This document shows, piece by piece, positions 36,701 to 48,159 of a stretch of 64,000 nt of DNA. Every line of letters starts with the position of its first letter. The first letter of the stretch is position 1. Origin of the DNA: Bisporella sp. PMI_857 (Eukaryota; Ascomycota; Leotiomycetes; Helotiales; Helotiaceae). The notes beneath the pieces were generated by a model that ran no database searches, was not told where the DNA came from, and was given only the letters and a program-made list of their open reading frames with translations. A program made the position numbers and the translations under genes. Location of the stretch: positions 186,001 through 250,000 of the forward strand of contig JAJSPD010000018.1 in the NCBI GenBank assembly GCA_021307315.1. The letters are read 5' to 3'.

Positions 36701-37603
36701 TGTGGGAAGGCGAATTTGTTCTGCTGTATAGGATAGGTATTTCAGCAACTCTATAGACTTATTAGAGAAAACAGTTCTTGTAGATAGTGGTTATGGTGAA
36801 AAGAAGAGAAAAGGGGGGTGTTTTATTTTATTTTATTGGGATAAGATAGGGTACAACAGATGCGGAAATGTTTAATGCATTCATAAGCAGCCCACCAAAA
36901 AATTATCGTCTTGGGAGGGCAGAAATGGTAAGCAAACCCCCACTCAGCGTCATTGAACCTTTTTCCGATCGGAAACCCTGGGACTTGTCTTCCAAGAGTG
37001 TGGCGGGGAACTGAGTGGGCCCTCAGCGCTGAGCCCCCCAGGGCCTTTTCCCCAGATTTGGGGTATCGATCGTCACATTCCGTCCAGGGGGGAAGGCAAC
37101 GAGCGGAAGGGGGAGGGGAGGGGAGAAGGAGGGGAGAAGGAGGCGGTATTGAAGGAAGAGGGTGCTATTTAAATGTTTATATAACTATCTATAGATTGGG
37201 GCTGTTATACAGTATACTCGTTTTTTTTTGTTTTTTTTTCAATTGAGGACTGAAACTCAATCAGCCATCCCAAGCATGATTTCCTCAGGCCATTACGTGA
37301 CCTGCAACACCTCATCTACTAGAATACTGCGGGGGGTGGTCTGACTCAATCCAAATCCGCCTCCTCTCTCCCCTCTTCCCTCTCCCCTCCCTGAGCTTGT
37401 ACCTTCGTACCTCATTGATCACGCGAGCTCGCTTCCCAAAGGAAAGCATCAGCGCAGCCCCCTTCTTAGCTCCCCTCTCCCTCCTCCTTCTGTCTTCTAC
37501 AACAACAGCAACATAATACCATCATACTTCTTCAATCATCAACACCATCTCAAGACGTGCCCGCACATACTCAATACCATCTATAGACATCCAAACCGCA
37601 ATC
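36701..37603. promoter_or_regulatory. Divergent promoter of DRE2 and the STF2-like gene
   Basis: About 900 bases of upstream sequence, very purine-rich at 37084-37146 and pyrimidine-rich at 37360-37400. Many AGGGG/CCCCT cores occur, which match the yeast stress-response element. Stress induction of the STF2-like gene would fit its family but is inference. Confidence 0.5.
37105..37143 (+). repeat. G-rich tract with short direct repeats
   Basis: Runs of four to five G separated by A or GA (GGGGGAGGGGAGGGGAGAAG, then a GGGGAGAAGGA copy). Four G-runs within 30 bases could form a G-quadruplex on the plus strand. Confidence 0.7.
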
Positions 37604-38215
37604 AGTAAGTCTTAACTGTTCTTGCCCATCTTCATATTGACGTTACCCCGCCCCATCTGCAAGCATTCCTTTGCACAACCTTGAGAAGCTTCAGCTTGGG
37701 TCGTACAATAGCATTGCAATGGCTTCATACGAGTGCTAATATCCATTTGGCAGTGGGAAAGACCAACAAGTACAATGATCGCGACCACGCCGGCTTGGCC
37801 AATGGCACTGCTTCTCCAATTGAACACTTGCCCCGTTACTTCGCCAAGTCTGGTCATGTCGATGCCGACCCCAAGAAGGCCAAGAAGAATGGTGCTGGCA
37901 AGGGAGGCTGGTGAGTTGATGCCATATGCTACACAATGAACAATGGGCGTTGCTGATAGAACAAGGGGAGTGAATGGCGAGGAAGTCCAAGATGAAGGCT
38001 TCAACTTGAACAACGCCCGCCGCCGCTCCAACAGCAGCTCCTACTCTGCCGGCCTTAAGGACTTCAAGACTAAGTTTGAAACCATTGAGACTGAACCGGT
38101 CTTTGAGGAGGAGATTCATGGTGCTTATGACACTGAGGAGGTTCGCCGCGTCAATACTGACAGCTCCGAAGGTTCCGAGGGTAGCGTTGAGGAGGACAAG
38201 GCCAAGTCCGCTTGA
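37604..38215 (+). CDS. Stf2-like small hydrophilic stress protein
   Basis: Model: join(37604,37754..37910,37966..38215), 135 aa. The start codon is split: A at 37604 closes the leader exon (GTAAGT follows) and TG opens the next exon after TTTGGCAG, giving MGKTNKYNDRDHAG. Conserved block: LPRYFAKSGHVDADPKK then GAGKGGWG, which matches yeast Stf2 (KYFSHTG...GSGKGNWG). The second intron (GTGAGT; AAG acceptor) rejoins the WG. Then RRRSNSSSYSAGLKDFKTKF and an acidic end. Family: small disordered hydrophilin linked to F1F0-ATPase inhibitor stabilisation and drying tolerance in yeast. The ATG at 37719 inside the intron leads to a six-codon dead end, which supports the split start. Confidence 0.85.
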
Positions 38216-38947
38216 GGAAAAGTGGCTATGCTGAAGAAGTAGTCGCTGGTATTCCTGATGGATGACAGGCAGACGGTCAGTTTTTCGCAGGTGGAATGGC
38301 GTGATATTACTTCTCTTTTCATTAATCATCATGGGAAATGGATATGGCTCGCTGGTATGCGAGACCATTAACTGTACAGTAAGCTCATTAGCTATTAGGG
38401 TATAGATGATTTGCCCGTGCTGCCCTTCGTCGTCATTATAGACGATTCCATACTGGCTTTTGATGTTAACACGTCAACAAACACTGTCCTCCCTTCACAG
38501 GTGGGTAAGGAGCTATAGTTGAACATATTAACACTTACGCCTCTGTTTATATGAGGCTATACCATTACTGTATCACCCAGCCGCCTCTAAAATGGCAACA
38601 AATCAAGCCATTAATTCCAGTTTATAGGGTAGGCTAGGATGCTCGATTCTCCTAAATTTTATTATTCTTTTTTTCCAATTGATAGTAATAGCTCTGGCGT
38701 TAGCTTTCTCTTTCTCTTTCTAATATCAGGTATCATTTTGAACATATTAAAGCAAGTGCCGGATGTTGCGCCACTATGGAAGTACGATGGATAAATCCCG
38801 ACTTTGTACAACCTCGGTTCCCCACTTATCCGGGTAGAGTACCACTTTTCTCAACCTGAACAACAACGCCTGCTATTCTCTCTTGATATAAATCGATACA
38901 AGAGGTCAAATTTTATTTCATACGGTATAAGATACTGAGCCAGAAAC
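38216..38947. other. Intergenic, SDR promoter
   Basis: About 730 bases between tandem genes; T-rich tract near 38650-38680. No gene seen. Confidence 0.45.
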
Positions 38948-40390
38948 ATGCCTTACTCGCTCAAGGGAAGAAATGTCCTCGTGACAGGCGGATCACGGTT
39001 AGTCATGTCATCCATTCTACTACAAGCATATTGTCTCGTTCTTCCGCACAATCGGCAATCCTAAAATAATCACTATGAATCCGCATCTTCTGTGCTTCAA
39101 CGGTCGAATACCTCAAAACTAACGGTTACAGTGGATTGGGAGAGGCCATCTGCTTGAAGTTTGCGGGAGAAGGTTGCAATGTTGCCATCAACTATTTCTC
39201 AAACGAAGCTCGTAAGGTGCTCTGAAACCATGATTCCAGTACTCCATAATCCTAACCGCGCTATAGGAGCTCAATCTGTGGCCGACAGGGTTGAGAAACT
39301 AGGGGGAAAGGCAGTTCTCGTCCAAGCAGTAGGTCCATTAAGCTGAACATTACCGCGTGTTCTCATGTTCCTAGATATCATATCAAGGCCCATTTTTGAC
39401 AACTTTTGTTAGGACATGGGCAAGGAAGCAGATTGCTACCGGGCAGTCCAAGAAGCAACATCAAAACTCGGCGGTCTAGATATCATTATCTCGAATGCCG
39501 TCTGTATATCCTTTCCTTCCCCCCCTCCCCCTCTTCCTCTTTCTCTTTCCAACCTAACATAATACAGGGCCACACGCGCTTCTCCGACTTCAAAGACCTT
39601 AACGCGTCCACGGTTGAAGACTGGGATACCTGCTTCGCAGTCAACGTAAAAGCGCAATCATTCCTCCTCAAAGAAGCCACACCTACTTTGTAAGCCTCAT
39701 CTACTTGGAGCAAAAATTTGCAACGTTGGAAAGTTCCATAGGATTTCCTAATCTCAAGACATGCTTGTACTCCTTGAACATGTCTTGAGAGTAATTCGCT
39801 CCCGAAAGAGCCTCATGCTCTGAAAAAACTCATCGAATGTGTGCAAACTAACTCGGAGATTCTAATGCATAGCCGCGCCAACCCAGAAGGCGGCGTGTTC
39901 GTCGTGTCTTCCAGCATTGCTGGCATCAAGCAAGCCGGTAGTTGTATGCCGTACAGCGTCACCAAAGCCGCGCAGTTGCATCTCGTGAAATGTCTTGCCG
40001 CGACGCAGGGCCCAAAGGTCCGGGTCAATGCCGTATTGCCAGGATTGCTGCTCACGGAATGGGTACGTTACTTTCCGGAGACCTTCACTCTCGGATACTA
40101 ATAAAGGCACTCCAGGGGATGCTGTATGGAGAAGAGAGAATCACATATATGAAAGAAAACGCTCCGCTAAAGAAGGAGGTATGTTCTTATGCGGTCACCG
40201 TTGTGAGAAATAATGCTGAAATCAAGGTCCCAGACAAACTTGGAAGATTGCGCACAAGCGTTTGTAGACATTGCAAGAAACACATCCATGACCGGACAGA
40301 CGATAGCTGTTGGCAAGTTCCCTCGGCAGCATCTAATTTAGACGCTAACTAACCTCGTACTTAGACGCTGGGTATTCATTTGTATCGTAA
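38948..40390 (+). CDS. Short-chain dehydrogenase/reductase (SDR)
   Basis: Model: join(38948..38997,39132..39211,39267..39328,39413..39499,39568..39689,39873..40062,40116..40178,40234..40312,40365..40390), 252 aa. Classical SDR: NAD(P) loop VLVTGGSRGLGEA (assembled over intron 1), VQADM after a splice, LDIIISNAGHTRF (NAG motif, over intron 4), VSSSIAGIKQAG (catalytic Ser), MPYSVTKAAQLHLVKCLA (YxxxK), VRVNAVLPGLLLTEW, and the C-terminal MTGQTIAVDAGYSFVS. Arg after GGS suggests NADPH use. The last intron begins GCAAGT; that GC-AG choice yields the conserved VDAG end, while a nearby GT alternative gives an unrelated tail. Substrate unknown. Eight introns are many for this length. Confidence 0.88.
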
Positions 40391-41512
40391 ACACAATTTG
40401 GCCTTTAGGCTACTCATAGTCCCGAAAATCAAATAGCTCATAGAAGGAAAGAAAGATGGGACTTCATTGCTCTAATATAGGTCTTCAGGAGGACTATTGA
40501 GACGAGTCGGCATGCTAAGTAGAACGGCCTCAGAATAGAATATGGTACCGTACGAGTCTTAGCTGAAACAATCTCTGAAGTACGTTTCACCCACCATGAC
40601 CTATTTGATGCCTCCCGCCACAAGAACCCATTCATTCTTCACAGCCAAAACCGTGAGCTCACCCTTTCCGGGGATCCCGGTAAAAACACTCTCAGGAAGG
40701 ATCTTGAAGTCGCGCGAGATTATCAGGGCCGTTTTACACTCCTCCAGCCGTCCGTTCTTAGCACGTACGACGATGGTGCTTCGCGTAGCTACAGAGCATT
40801 GGTAAAACTCGTTTTTGCTAATACCAGCCCCAGATACCCTTTTCCATATAGATCTCAAGCGACGATGCGTAGAACGGAGAAGGGAGGCGGCAGCGGCAAA
40901 AGTAGCGTCCGTTGCGGAAACCAATCAAGCTTTTTTTCAGATGCGGCAGCACAGTAACCTTACAGTAGCGGTCATGCAATTTAATCTGACCTTGATATGG
41001 CTACAGCTTAACAGACCTCCAAAATGTTCCAAGAGCAGGTTGCTTCTTGGTCCGAAGTTATTTTCATTGACGATAACGGATATATCAGGCTTGTTGCGCA
41101 GATATATGTCTAATTCGTCAAATTGACAATCGTCTCAAGAAAAGACATGTTTATTGTGTATCAAGAGCAAGTAAATAATGATCAGCCAGGATATACTGGA
41201 AAGTATCACGTTGCCAAGAAAAGACTAGACCTAATTTGGTGGTTAAGCTCGAGCCGTACGACAGGAGCCGACTTTCGAATTAGTCCGTCCGCTTCTCCTG
41301 GCGCGTAGTATATCTCTCTCTTTGGGGAACCATGGCGACAAGGCAACCATGCTGTCGGTATGGCGAGCTCCCGAATTCCGAGTCAGAGACGTACAAATGT
41401 AATTTCATGCTGCAGAGCCAGCCTCAAAAGGTGAGGATCTTCTTCTCTTGAGTAAATAAATCTATTGTCCCCATTTAATTTAGTATCTCCCCTTTCGCTG
41501 TGCCATTCCAAG
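40391..41512. other. Intergenic between SDR and AIF-like genes
   Basis: About 1.1 kb. An open frame of 107 codons on the minus strand (40601..40924) has no motif I know. A start-proximal promoter for the AIF-like gene is expected before 41513. Confidence 0.45.
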
Positions 41513-42769
41513 ATGTCACAGGATAGTAGCACGCAGCAAAAACATATTGTCATTCTCGGTGGCTCCTATGGCGGGATATCAACATCTCACTATGTCCTCA
41601 AGCATGTTGTCCCCAAGCTGCCCCAGCCAGGAACATATCAGATCGTCCTTGTCAGCGCTTCACCCGAAGCCATGTGTCGCCAAACCTGTCCTCGAGCATT
41701 GATCTCAGACAAGCTCCTTCCCCAGGAAAAGATCTTCGTCAACGTGTCTCAGCAGTTCGAGCAATATCCTCTAGAGCGCTTCCGCTTTATTCACGGCACC
41801 GTGACGGATCTTGACCATGTCAAGCGTTCCCTGCAGATCGACTCTGCGTCAGGTAATGAAAAGTTGACGCTCAGCTTCCATGCTCTTGTCATTGCTACAG
41901 GGGCATCGACACAAAGTCCACTGCTCGGCCTCAACCGGGACGCTGACTTCCTGAGGTCAAGCTGGACAGCCTTCCGACAAGCATTGCTGTCCGCTAAAAG
42001 CATCGTCATCGCCGGCGGCGGACCATCCGGTATCGAAACAGCTGGCGAGCTGGGCGAGTACCTCAACGGCCGCGCTGGGTTCTTTGCATCGAAGATGGAG
42101 CAGCCCAAGGTTCGCATCACAGTCGTGACCGCGGGAGCAAAAATCCTACCGCTCCTCCGCACGTCCATTGCCGAGAAAGCGGAGCGGTATCTCGCCCAGG
42201 TAGGGGTGACCGTGATCAAGAACGCAAGAGTTGAAAGCGTGGCCCCTGAGGGCGCCGGGGTCAAGGATCTTGCGAGCAAGGCCATGATTACCCTCAACAA
42301 CGGCAATACGATCGAAGCAGACATCTACATCCCCGCCGTGGGCATGACTTTCAACACAGGGTTCGTCCCGAAGGAATTGCTCACGGCGGACGGCCGCGTT
42401 GAGACTAACTCGTTGACTTTGCGTGTTGACAAAGCTGGACAACGTATCTATGGCATTGGCGATGCATCCTCGTGTGCCCGACCCGCCGTACATAATATCC
42501 TCAGCACTGTTCCTATTCTCGCTGCTAATATGAAGCGTGACCTGCTTCTGGCCGCCGGTAAGGAGGAAAGCGCCGTGGGCGCAGATAGACTGTTCAAAGA
42601 GGAGACCCGCGAGATGCAATTGGTGCCCATTGGAAAGAGTAAAGGCGTCGGCGCAGCGATGGGTTGGCAGTTGCCGAGCTTTTTGGTATGGGCAATCAAG
42701 GGAAGGGACTATTGGCTATGGACAACGGGAAATCTATGGAGTGGGAAGCAATGGGCTAAAGAGTCATGA
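41513..42769 (+). CDS. AIF/FSP1-like FAD-dependent NAD(P)H oxidoreductase
   Basis: Single exon, 418 aa. Pyridine nucleotide-disulphide oxidoreductase fold: N-terminal FAD loop HIVILGGSYGGISTSHYVL (GxGxxG variant), ALVIATGAST, NAD(P) loop SIVIAGGGPSGIETAGELGE near residues 160-185, EADIYIPAVGM, and the second FAD-binding motif RIYGIGDASS. C-terminal amphipathic part LPSFLVWAIKGRDYWLWTTG may touch membranes. Similar fungal genes are annotated as AifA/Amid-like; roles reported range from quinone reduction to cell-death control, and the sequence does not choose. Start at MSQDSST; upstream in-frame sequence lacks an ATG. Being intronless sets it apart from its SDR neighbour. Confidence 0.88.
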   Translation: MSQDSSTQQKHIVILGGSYGGISTSHYVLKHVVPKLPQPGTYQIVLVSASPEAMCRQTCPRALISDKLLPQEKIFVNVSQQFEQYPLERFRFIHGTVTDLDHVKRSLQIDSASGNEKLTLSFHALVIATGASTQSPLLGLNRDADFLRSSWTAFRQALLSAKSIVIAGGGPSGIETAGELGEYLNGRAGFFASKMEQPKVRITVVTAGAKILPLLRTSIAEKAERYLAQVGVTVIKNARVESVAPEGAGVKDLASKAMITLNNGNTIEADIYIPAVGMTFNTGFVPKELLTADGRVETNSLTLRVDKAGQRIYGIGDASSCARPAVHNILSTVPILAANMKRDLLLAAGKEESAVGADRLFKEETREMQLVPIGKSKGVGAAMGWQLPSFLVWAIKGRDYWLWTTGNLWSGKQWAKES

Positions 42770-43727
42770 TGCGGGTGGCTTACATGGTTCTGATCAGGGT
42801 AGGGGATGTGGCTGGTAGCACCAGGTTAGGAAAGAGATATTAATATGTATTAGAAACTAAAGAGTAATCATTGAAAGAGGAAGCCCGTTTCGTAAGCAGA
42901 TAGCTGTCGAAATCTCGCAGATAACAGCAAGGGATGTGGCAGCATAGATATCTTCGCTTAGATACTTTGGATTGGGATCATTAATATGCAAAACTGGAGG
43001 GGTTACAAATAATTATATTGGAGATGTGGTTGGGAATTGTGGGGATCATCTTGATTGATGAGGCGTGGATTAACGACCCTGAAATTAGAAAATCTGTCCC
43101 GGAACAGAAAGTACGTTTAAAAATCTCCATCTTGTGACAATGTGCACCGTTCAGATCCATTCAATCACATAAGTCGGCGCTTGATGGAATTTGGAGCATG
43201 GAGGAGAGAGGCTATTTCTCGCTACCGCCGGGTTTTCGTGAACAACTCTAATTAGATTTGAGGACAGGCCGACGAGGCTTACAATCCCAGAAACCACTCG
43301 CCAAAGGGAAAGGCGCAGAGACAAAGCAGGAATGAAGAGGAATCGCACGCACATGATACAGAAATCAAGATGGGATCACCCGGATGATAGAGGCACTGGC
43401 TGAGGCAGTCTATAATTCAACCATCTAAACACTCATAGCGCCCCAGATCTTGGGGTCTTTAGAGAAAGCTTCATTAAATTCATATACTTGGCAGTCAACT
43501 GCATCAACAAGCCATTATGAGCACTAGGAAAAGGCCAGTGCTCTATCATCGTCATAAGGTCAACACATACAACATATAGTCGACTGGCAAATCAAATAGC
43601 AAAACAAGCAAGAAACAGACCAGCAACCCCAGGCTGAGATCCTGAAGCCGCTCCCGATCCATCAGCTGAAGCCGAAGCCATACTCCTTCGCTCATAACAC
43701 CGAACCTAAAACCAAGAAAAACAGATA
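42770..43727. other. Intergenic, convergent 3' ends
   Basis: About 960 bases between the AIF-like gene and the SAP-domain gene. Open frames here are short and unsupported. Confidence 0.45.
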
Positions 43728-44524
43728 TTAGGCAGCTTTTGGGCCAGATCCCTTAGGGCCAAAGACATCATCCACAACACCTTCCCACAATTGCTTTAAA
43801 GCACCGGGCTCTTTCAACTCTGCGATAGGCTCAACAACAGACTTAAAATAAGCAGTGGGTGTGTGCGTGAATCCTGCAGTAAGCTGACCGATGTCAACAT
43901 CCAAGCCATCATTTCCCACAACTTCAGACATGATTGTTGGGAGGACAGTTTCAGGATGCGCAGCAACAATCGAGATCTCTGATCTGGGCAATGCTTCATC
44001 GATTGCCTCGGCCGCGTGAGCGGAGTTGGCAGATCTATCCGGAGTGTAGTTATCGGGCAGGAGAGGAACACGGAGTTTCGCGAAGGGGTTCTCTGCAGCG
44101 GGTTCTGGAACTTCTGGCATAAAGAAGAAGTCGATAGTAGATGTATCATGAGCGGTCTCTTTGGGTGCCGAGGTACGGAAACCTTGCATCAACGGGATTC
44201 TCCTCGTCGGTGGAGCTGGTCTATGACCGCTGTGGAAGTCCGCTCGAGAGGATACATCGTGAGCGGTAAGGCGATCAATAAGCTGTGGATATTGTTAGGG
44301 AGGCGGGAATTGATATGATCATCGGGAGCGTCAAGTACCTCGAGCTTGCTCCCATTGCTATTCAGTTGCCTTTTGCTACACTCATGCCTCAACTCGGAAA
44401 GTTTGCGGGGTAAGTATACGGAGACATGTCTGCTCTGGTCGAGCATGCCAGATGAACGGGCACTGGAGCTCATACGCCGGATAGCATGGCTAATCTTTGT
44501 GACTGGAGGGGTAACGCGAGACAT
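43728..44524 (-). CDS. Mitochondrial SAP-domain protein, Aim34-like
   Basis: Model: complement(join(43728..44282,44339..44524)), 246 aa. The N-terminus MSRVTPPVTKISHAIRRMSS is a typical presequence. Joining the exons creates a complete SAP motif at about residues 37-72: YLPRKLSELRHECSKRQLNS then GSKLELIDRLTAHDV, matching LxxLRxxCxxRxLxxxGxKxELIxRLxxHD. Neither exon alone shows it. SAP motifs bind nucleic acid, and yeast Aim34 is a mitochondrial protein with one, so this may act on mitochondrial DNA or RNA (inference). The rest, PFAKLRVPLLPDNYTPDRS and GALKQLWEGVVDDVFGPKG, is conserved-looking but unrecognised. Confidence 0.8.
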
Positions 44525-45953
44525 TGCAGATAATTGAAGAGTTAATTGATGTGAAGGGGAAGGGAGATGTGTGGACTTGGAAGGCTGATAGGTAGCTCGA
44601 GGTATGTGAAAGAGGAACAGGCACTTTAAGAACGGGTGAGGGCGCGAACAAGTAGAAGGATGGAAGGTTGGAAGAGGTGGAAAGTGAAAAAGGGGTGGGT
44701 GGGAGGGATGTCTGGGGCAGAAGAGAAGAAGGCAGATGTGTCTGAATGAAATGCCCCGATCGATGATGATGATGATGATGTGCTGACTTTGTGTATGAAA
44801 GGTAGGGATATAGGAATTGTTGAGCGTGGAATGGTTTGATACTGGACTCGAACTTATCCCAAACAGAAACAGGCGGAGCTAGTGTGGGGAAGATGCGATC
44901 AACTCCCCCCTGTCAACACACTGTAATAACCACCCCGGGCCCATCCTCAACGCTCACCCGGCGATCCAGTGGTAGCTACGGAGCTATGGACAGCCAACCA
45001 GCACCACACACCGCTTCCCTCCTCCAGCATCTGCGGGCTCGGACACCGAAACAAAACATACATCACCTTCAAATACTTGGTGTGCTGTATAAGATGACCT
45101 GCAGTACAGAAAACCATTTGTAAGCTTGATAATTAACTCCGATATAGGCATCAATCTGCGTTCGCGTACTAGGCTCAACAAATCAGTCCTGTCCCGTATC
45201 CAAAAGGCTTCTCCTTCTTCTGCTTTGTCTTAGCCCAAGCTTTCACTACCGGGTCGCAGGGATCACATCAATTGCTTGGCGCATCATACCCCTGGCTATC
45301 CCTCCCCAAGACAGACAAAGGCAAAAGCCACCCAAAGGAGATGAGATGGGATGAGGTGATAAGAAGCTGTCGACATCAACAAATCTGACCAGCTTCCATT
45401 CCACGGTTGTCAGTCCTCATCAAGAAGCCATCCAAAGGCTCTTAAAATGCTTTCGCGGTAAGATATTGGGATGGTGCATTTCTGGAACGACATCGAGCAG
45501 GAAGATCACTACAACATGTGTGCCCCTCACACGCAAGAAACATGGGTGCTTGCTCAAAGACCGGAATGCTTCCCAGTCATCTTTCATTAGGTATCCCAGA
45601 GAATCATCTTGTGAGAATCTCCTCAGCGGGGTGCTCCTATATTGATAATGCGATGCCACAGGCATCATGCTCCTTTCATCCATCATGCCACAGGTACAAT
45701 ATGTACAGCCAAATGATCCATGAGGTCCCTCCAAACGCCGCGCCAAGTGCAACAGACGAGTTCACTATTCCAGACATTATCCTCAGCCGCGCAACCAAAT
45801 GCTCCAAATAAGACGAGCCAACGCGGTACTCCGATGCTCTTTCTAGGTCCTAGATCTCTCTGCCACTTTTGGTGCTGATCTTGATTTTGTTCCTCCCTGA
45901 GACACTTGGGTATCTCATAATATCTGACAAAGGAAAATGTAGTTCGAGTACTC
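44525..45953. other. Intergenic, SAP-domain gene promoter and ICE2 3' end
   Basis: 1.4 kb. Contains a GAT microsatellite. Open frames 45420..45752 (minus) and 45518..45811 (plus) overlap each other and match no family I recognise. Confidence 0.45.
44762..44780. repeat. GAT trinucleotide microsatellite
   Basis: Six GAT units in tandem, about 240 bases upstream of the SAP-domain gene start. Confidence 0.85.
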
Positions 45954-47328
45954 TCAGTCCGACTTCCAGTGTTCTGTGAAAGAGCCGTGGCCATCAATAT
46001 CATCGTTGCCAAGGTAGAGCTCTAAGGAGTATAGCGCCATGGTGGCCACGACGTTGATCCAGCGCCAGACGTTGCCGCCAGTGTCTCCGCCCTGCATCGC
46101 CCACCACTCGCTTCCATTTGTCTCTGATGATGTCGTGGAGAAGTGCTGCATCAACAATGAAGTATAGACTGCTATGAGGATAGATGGACTAAACCAGCTA
46201 AGCAGTCCCAAGATCTTGCCGGCTCCATCACTATCTTCGAGACTTGGCTCCTGAGACAATGCTCGGGCACCGGACTCCCTAACAGCGGGAATGATCCTTG
46301 TAGCAGAGTAAAAGACGAATATTCTATATGCCAAGGAAATAATAATAGAAGGTGTTATTGTTTGGAAGGCCGCCCAGAGGAAGGTAAATCCGGAATGCAC
46401 GGCAGAAGGTAATGTGCTCAGAACGTACACGAGCGTTGAGTATGAGGCCATGATGATTGGTGGCAGTGGCGGGAAGTCAGGTTGTGCTGAGGGTGCCGGG
46501 ATTTCCTGCGGCGTCGTCGGCAGGTAATCCGTAAAGATTTGGTAGATGCACAATACCACGTAAGCAAAGAGCAAGGAGCTCTCCACCGGATTGCCTCGGC
46601 CGCTTCCAATACCCCAGGCACAAAGGAAAACTGCACAGGTGATGGTAACCCCTATCAGTGTGGCGTCCACGTTACCAACTTCTGGGAAGTTGGTTATTCT
46701 CCATAAGAAGTAAACGGAGCTAGATATGATTGAGGCCGAAAGCACAAGCAAGCCAATCTGTAAAAGGATTTTTAGCAAGTTTGTGCCGGGAACAATAAGG
46801 ATTCCTTACCATCCAGGTGTCACTACGGCCACGGTTCACAAGCCATCTTGTGATTTGCCCAGCAGCTTGTATCAACAGCAAGCTGCAGAATCCTTCGGCA
46901 AGCTGGAAAAAGGGTGTTGAATATCTGAGGAGCTTGTCCCAGGTGCCAATAGTCAAAAATTCGACCAGACCTCCGGAGCCAAATATCCATTCCCATGTGC
47001 TTGCGTACTGAGCCCTCTTTCCGTTGAACGTCCTAGCGACCCAATCCCCACTGTTGTTGGCATCTACCGCAAATCGGTTCATGCTCCATATAAGAAGCAC
47101 TGGCATAACTACCCATTGCGATAGCCCTGTGAGCTTAACAAAAAACCATCTTATTCTTGACCTGTCTGGTGTCGCAAGCTTGATCGTTGATAGGAAGAAG
47201 TAGAAGTAAAAGAGGCTGAGGGAGAATGCCAGGCCACATTCTCTTCCCCCCACATCAAAAGCTATAGGTATTGAGAGTATTATCGAGAGGAGGAAGATGG
47301 CGGAGGATATGACACGAAAGATCCACAT
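45954..47328 (-). CDS. ICE2: ER membrane protein Ice2
   Basis: Model: complement(join(45954..46757,46810..47328)), 440 aa. Multi-pass protein with about eight hydrophobic helices (MWIFRVISSAIFLLSIILSI; LAFSLSLFYFYFFLSTIKLA; WVVMPVLLIWSMN). The Ice2 family block is TPFFQLAEGFCSLLLIQAAG then QITRWLVNRGRSDTWM, and exon 2 continues IGLLVLSASIISSSVYFLW. The end has NVWRWINVVATMALYSLELY. In yeast Ice2 sets cortical ER form, lipid-droplet/ER lipid exchange and phospholipid synthesis. Phase-0 intron GTAAGG...ACAG. Divergent from MYG1 with about 830 bases between starts. Confidence 0.9.
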
Positions 47329-48159
47329 CTGGCGCAGTGGGCGCCGAGCGTGCTTAGAGCCCGCCTAGCTATCACAGTGCCAAAGTTATCCAGTCTTCTA
47401 GTATGGTCGTCGTCGAAAGCACAAGGGCTTATAGACGCGTTCGACGGTGTGCGAAAACCCGTCTGGTGCAGTGCAACTGTTCCAATACCTCCGGCTCCAG
47501 AAGCCGGATATTCCTTGTCAGGCTATCGAAGCTCTTCCAGTCACCATCAATAGTAGAAAGTCGTCTAGGAGGTCGGGCTTGCGACTTTTGTGATGCCAGC
47601 TCGAAAATTTGAGGAATGAACGGTCTTGGATGTGACACCTATGAAGCTGCAGATATTGCGTGCCTTGTGCCAGAAGCCCTATGGCACAACCTGAAGGTGT
47701 GTTGCACCAATACAGTTTGTGTCGCGTGCAAGGAAGGTGGGACTAGGGTCCGATAACAAATTTATCAGGCCTTGCTTTTTTAAGGCCAGACGACGTAAAA
47801 CCTGATGTTCAGATCCTAAAGTTCTGTTAGCCTTGAAGCATTCTCTTTCGGTCGATGCATCTATTCACCAGAAATTCTGAGATAACATTGAAGCAAGGGT
47901 TGAACAGGCAAGATGGCATGAACAACAGGACAGTACATGCAAATAAATAATTCATAAATTGGAGGTTAATGTTCAGATTAGATCTGGCAGGCGGTACCCG
48001 AAGGCTAAAGGCAGACTAGCTCACCGCCTGATTGATTTAGCTCAGCAAACTGCCGCCATCCCACCAGATGTGGGACTAAAAAACTATAGGCAAGTAAATA
48101 AATCAGAAAAGCAAGACTCGACATTATTTGCTGTGGCAGACCGATCTTCCACTTTTTGA
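47329..48159. promoter_or_regulatory. Divergent promoter, ICE2 and MYG1
   Basis: 831 bases between start codons; no gene or motif that I can assign. Confidence 0.45.

Noticed and set aside
37719..37739. ATG start for the STF2-like gene
   Set aside because: Reads six codons to a stop inside the intron and does not connect to the conserved frame.
40601..40924. 107-codon minus-strand ORF
   Set aside because: No recognised motif, lies between two real genes, and has overlapping frames on the other strand.
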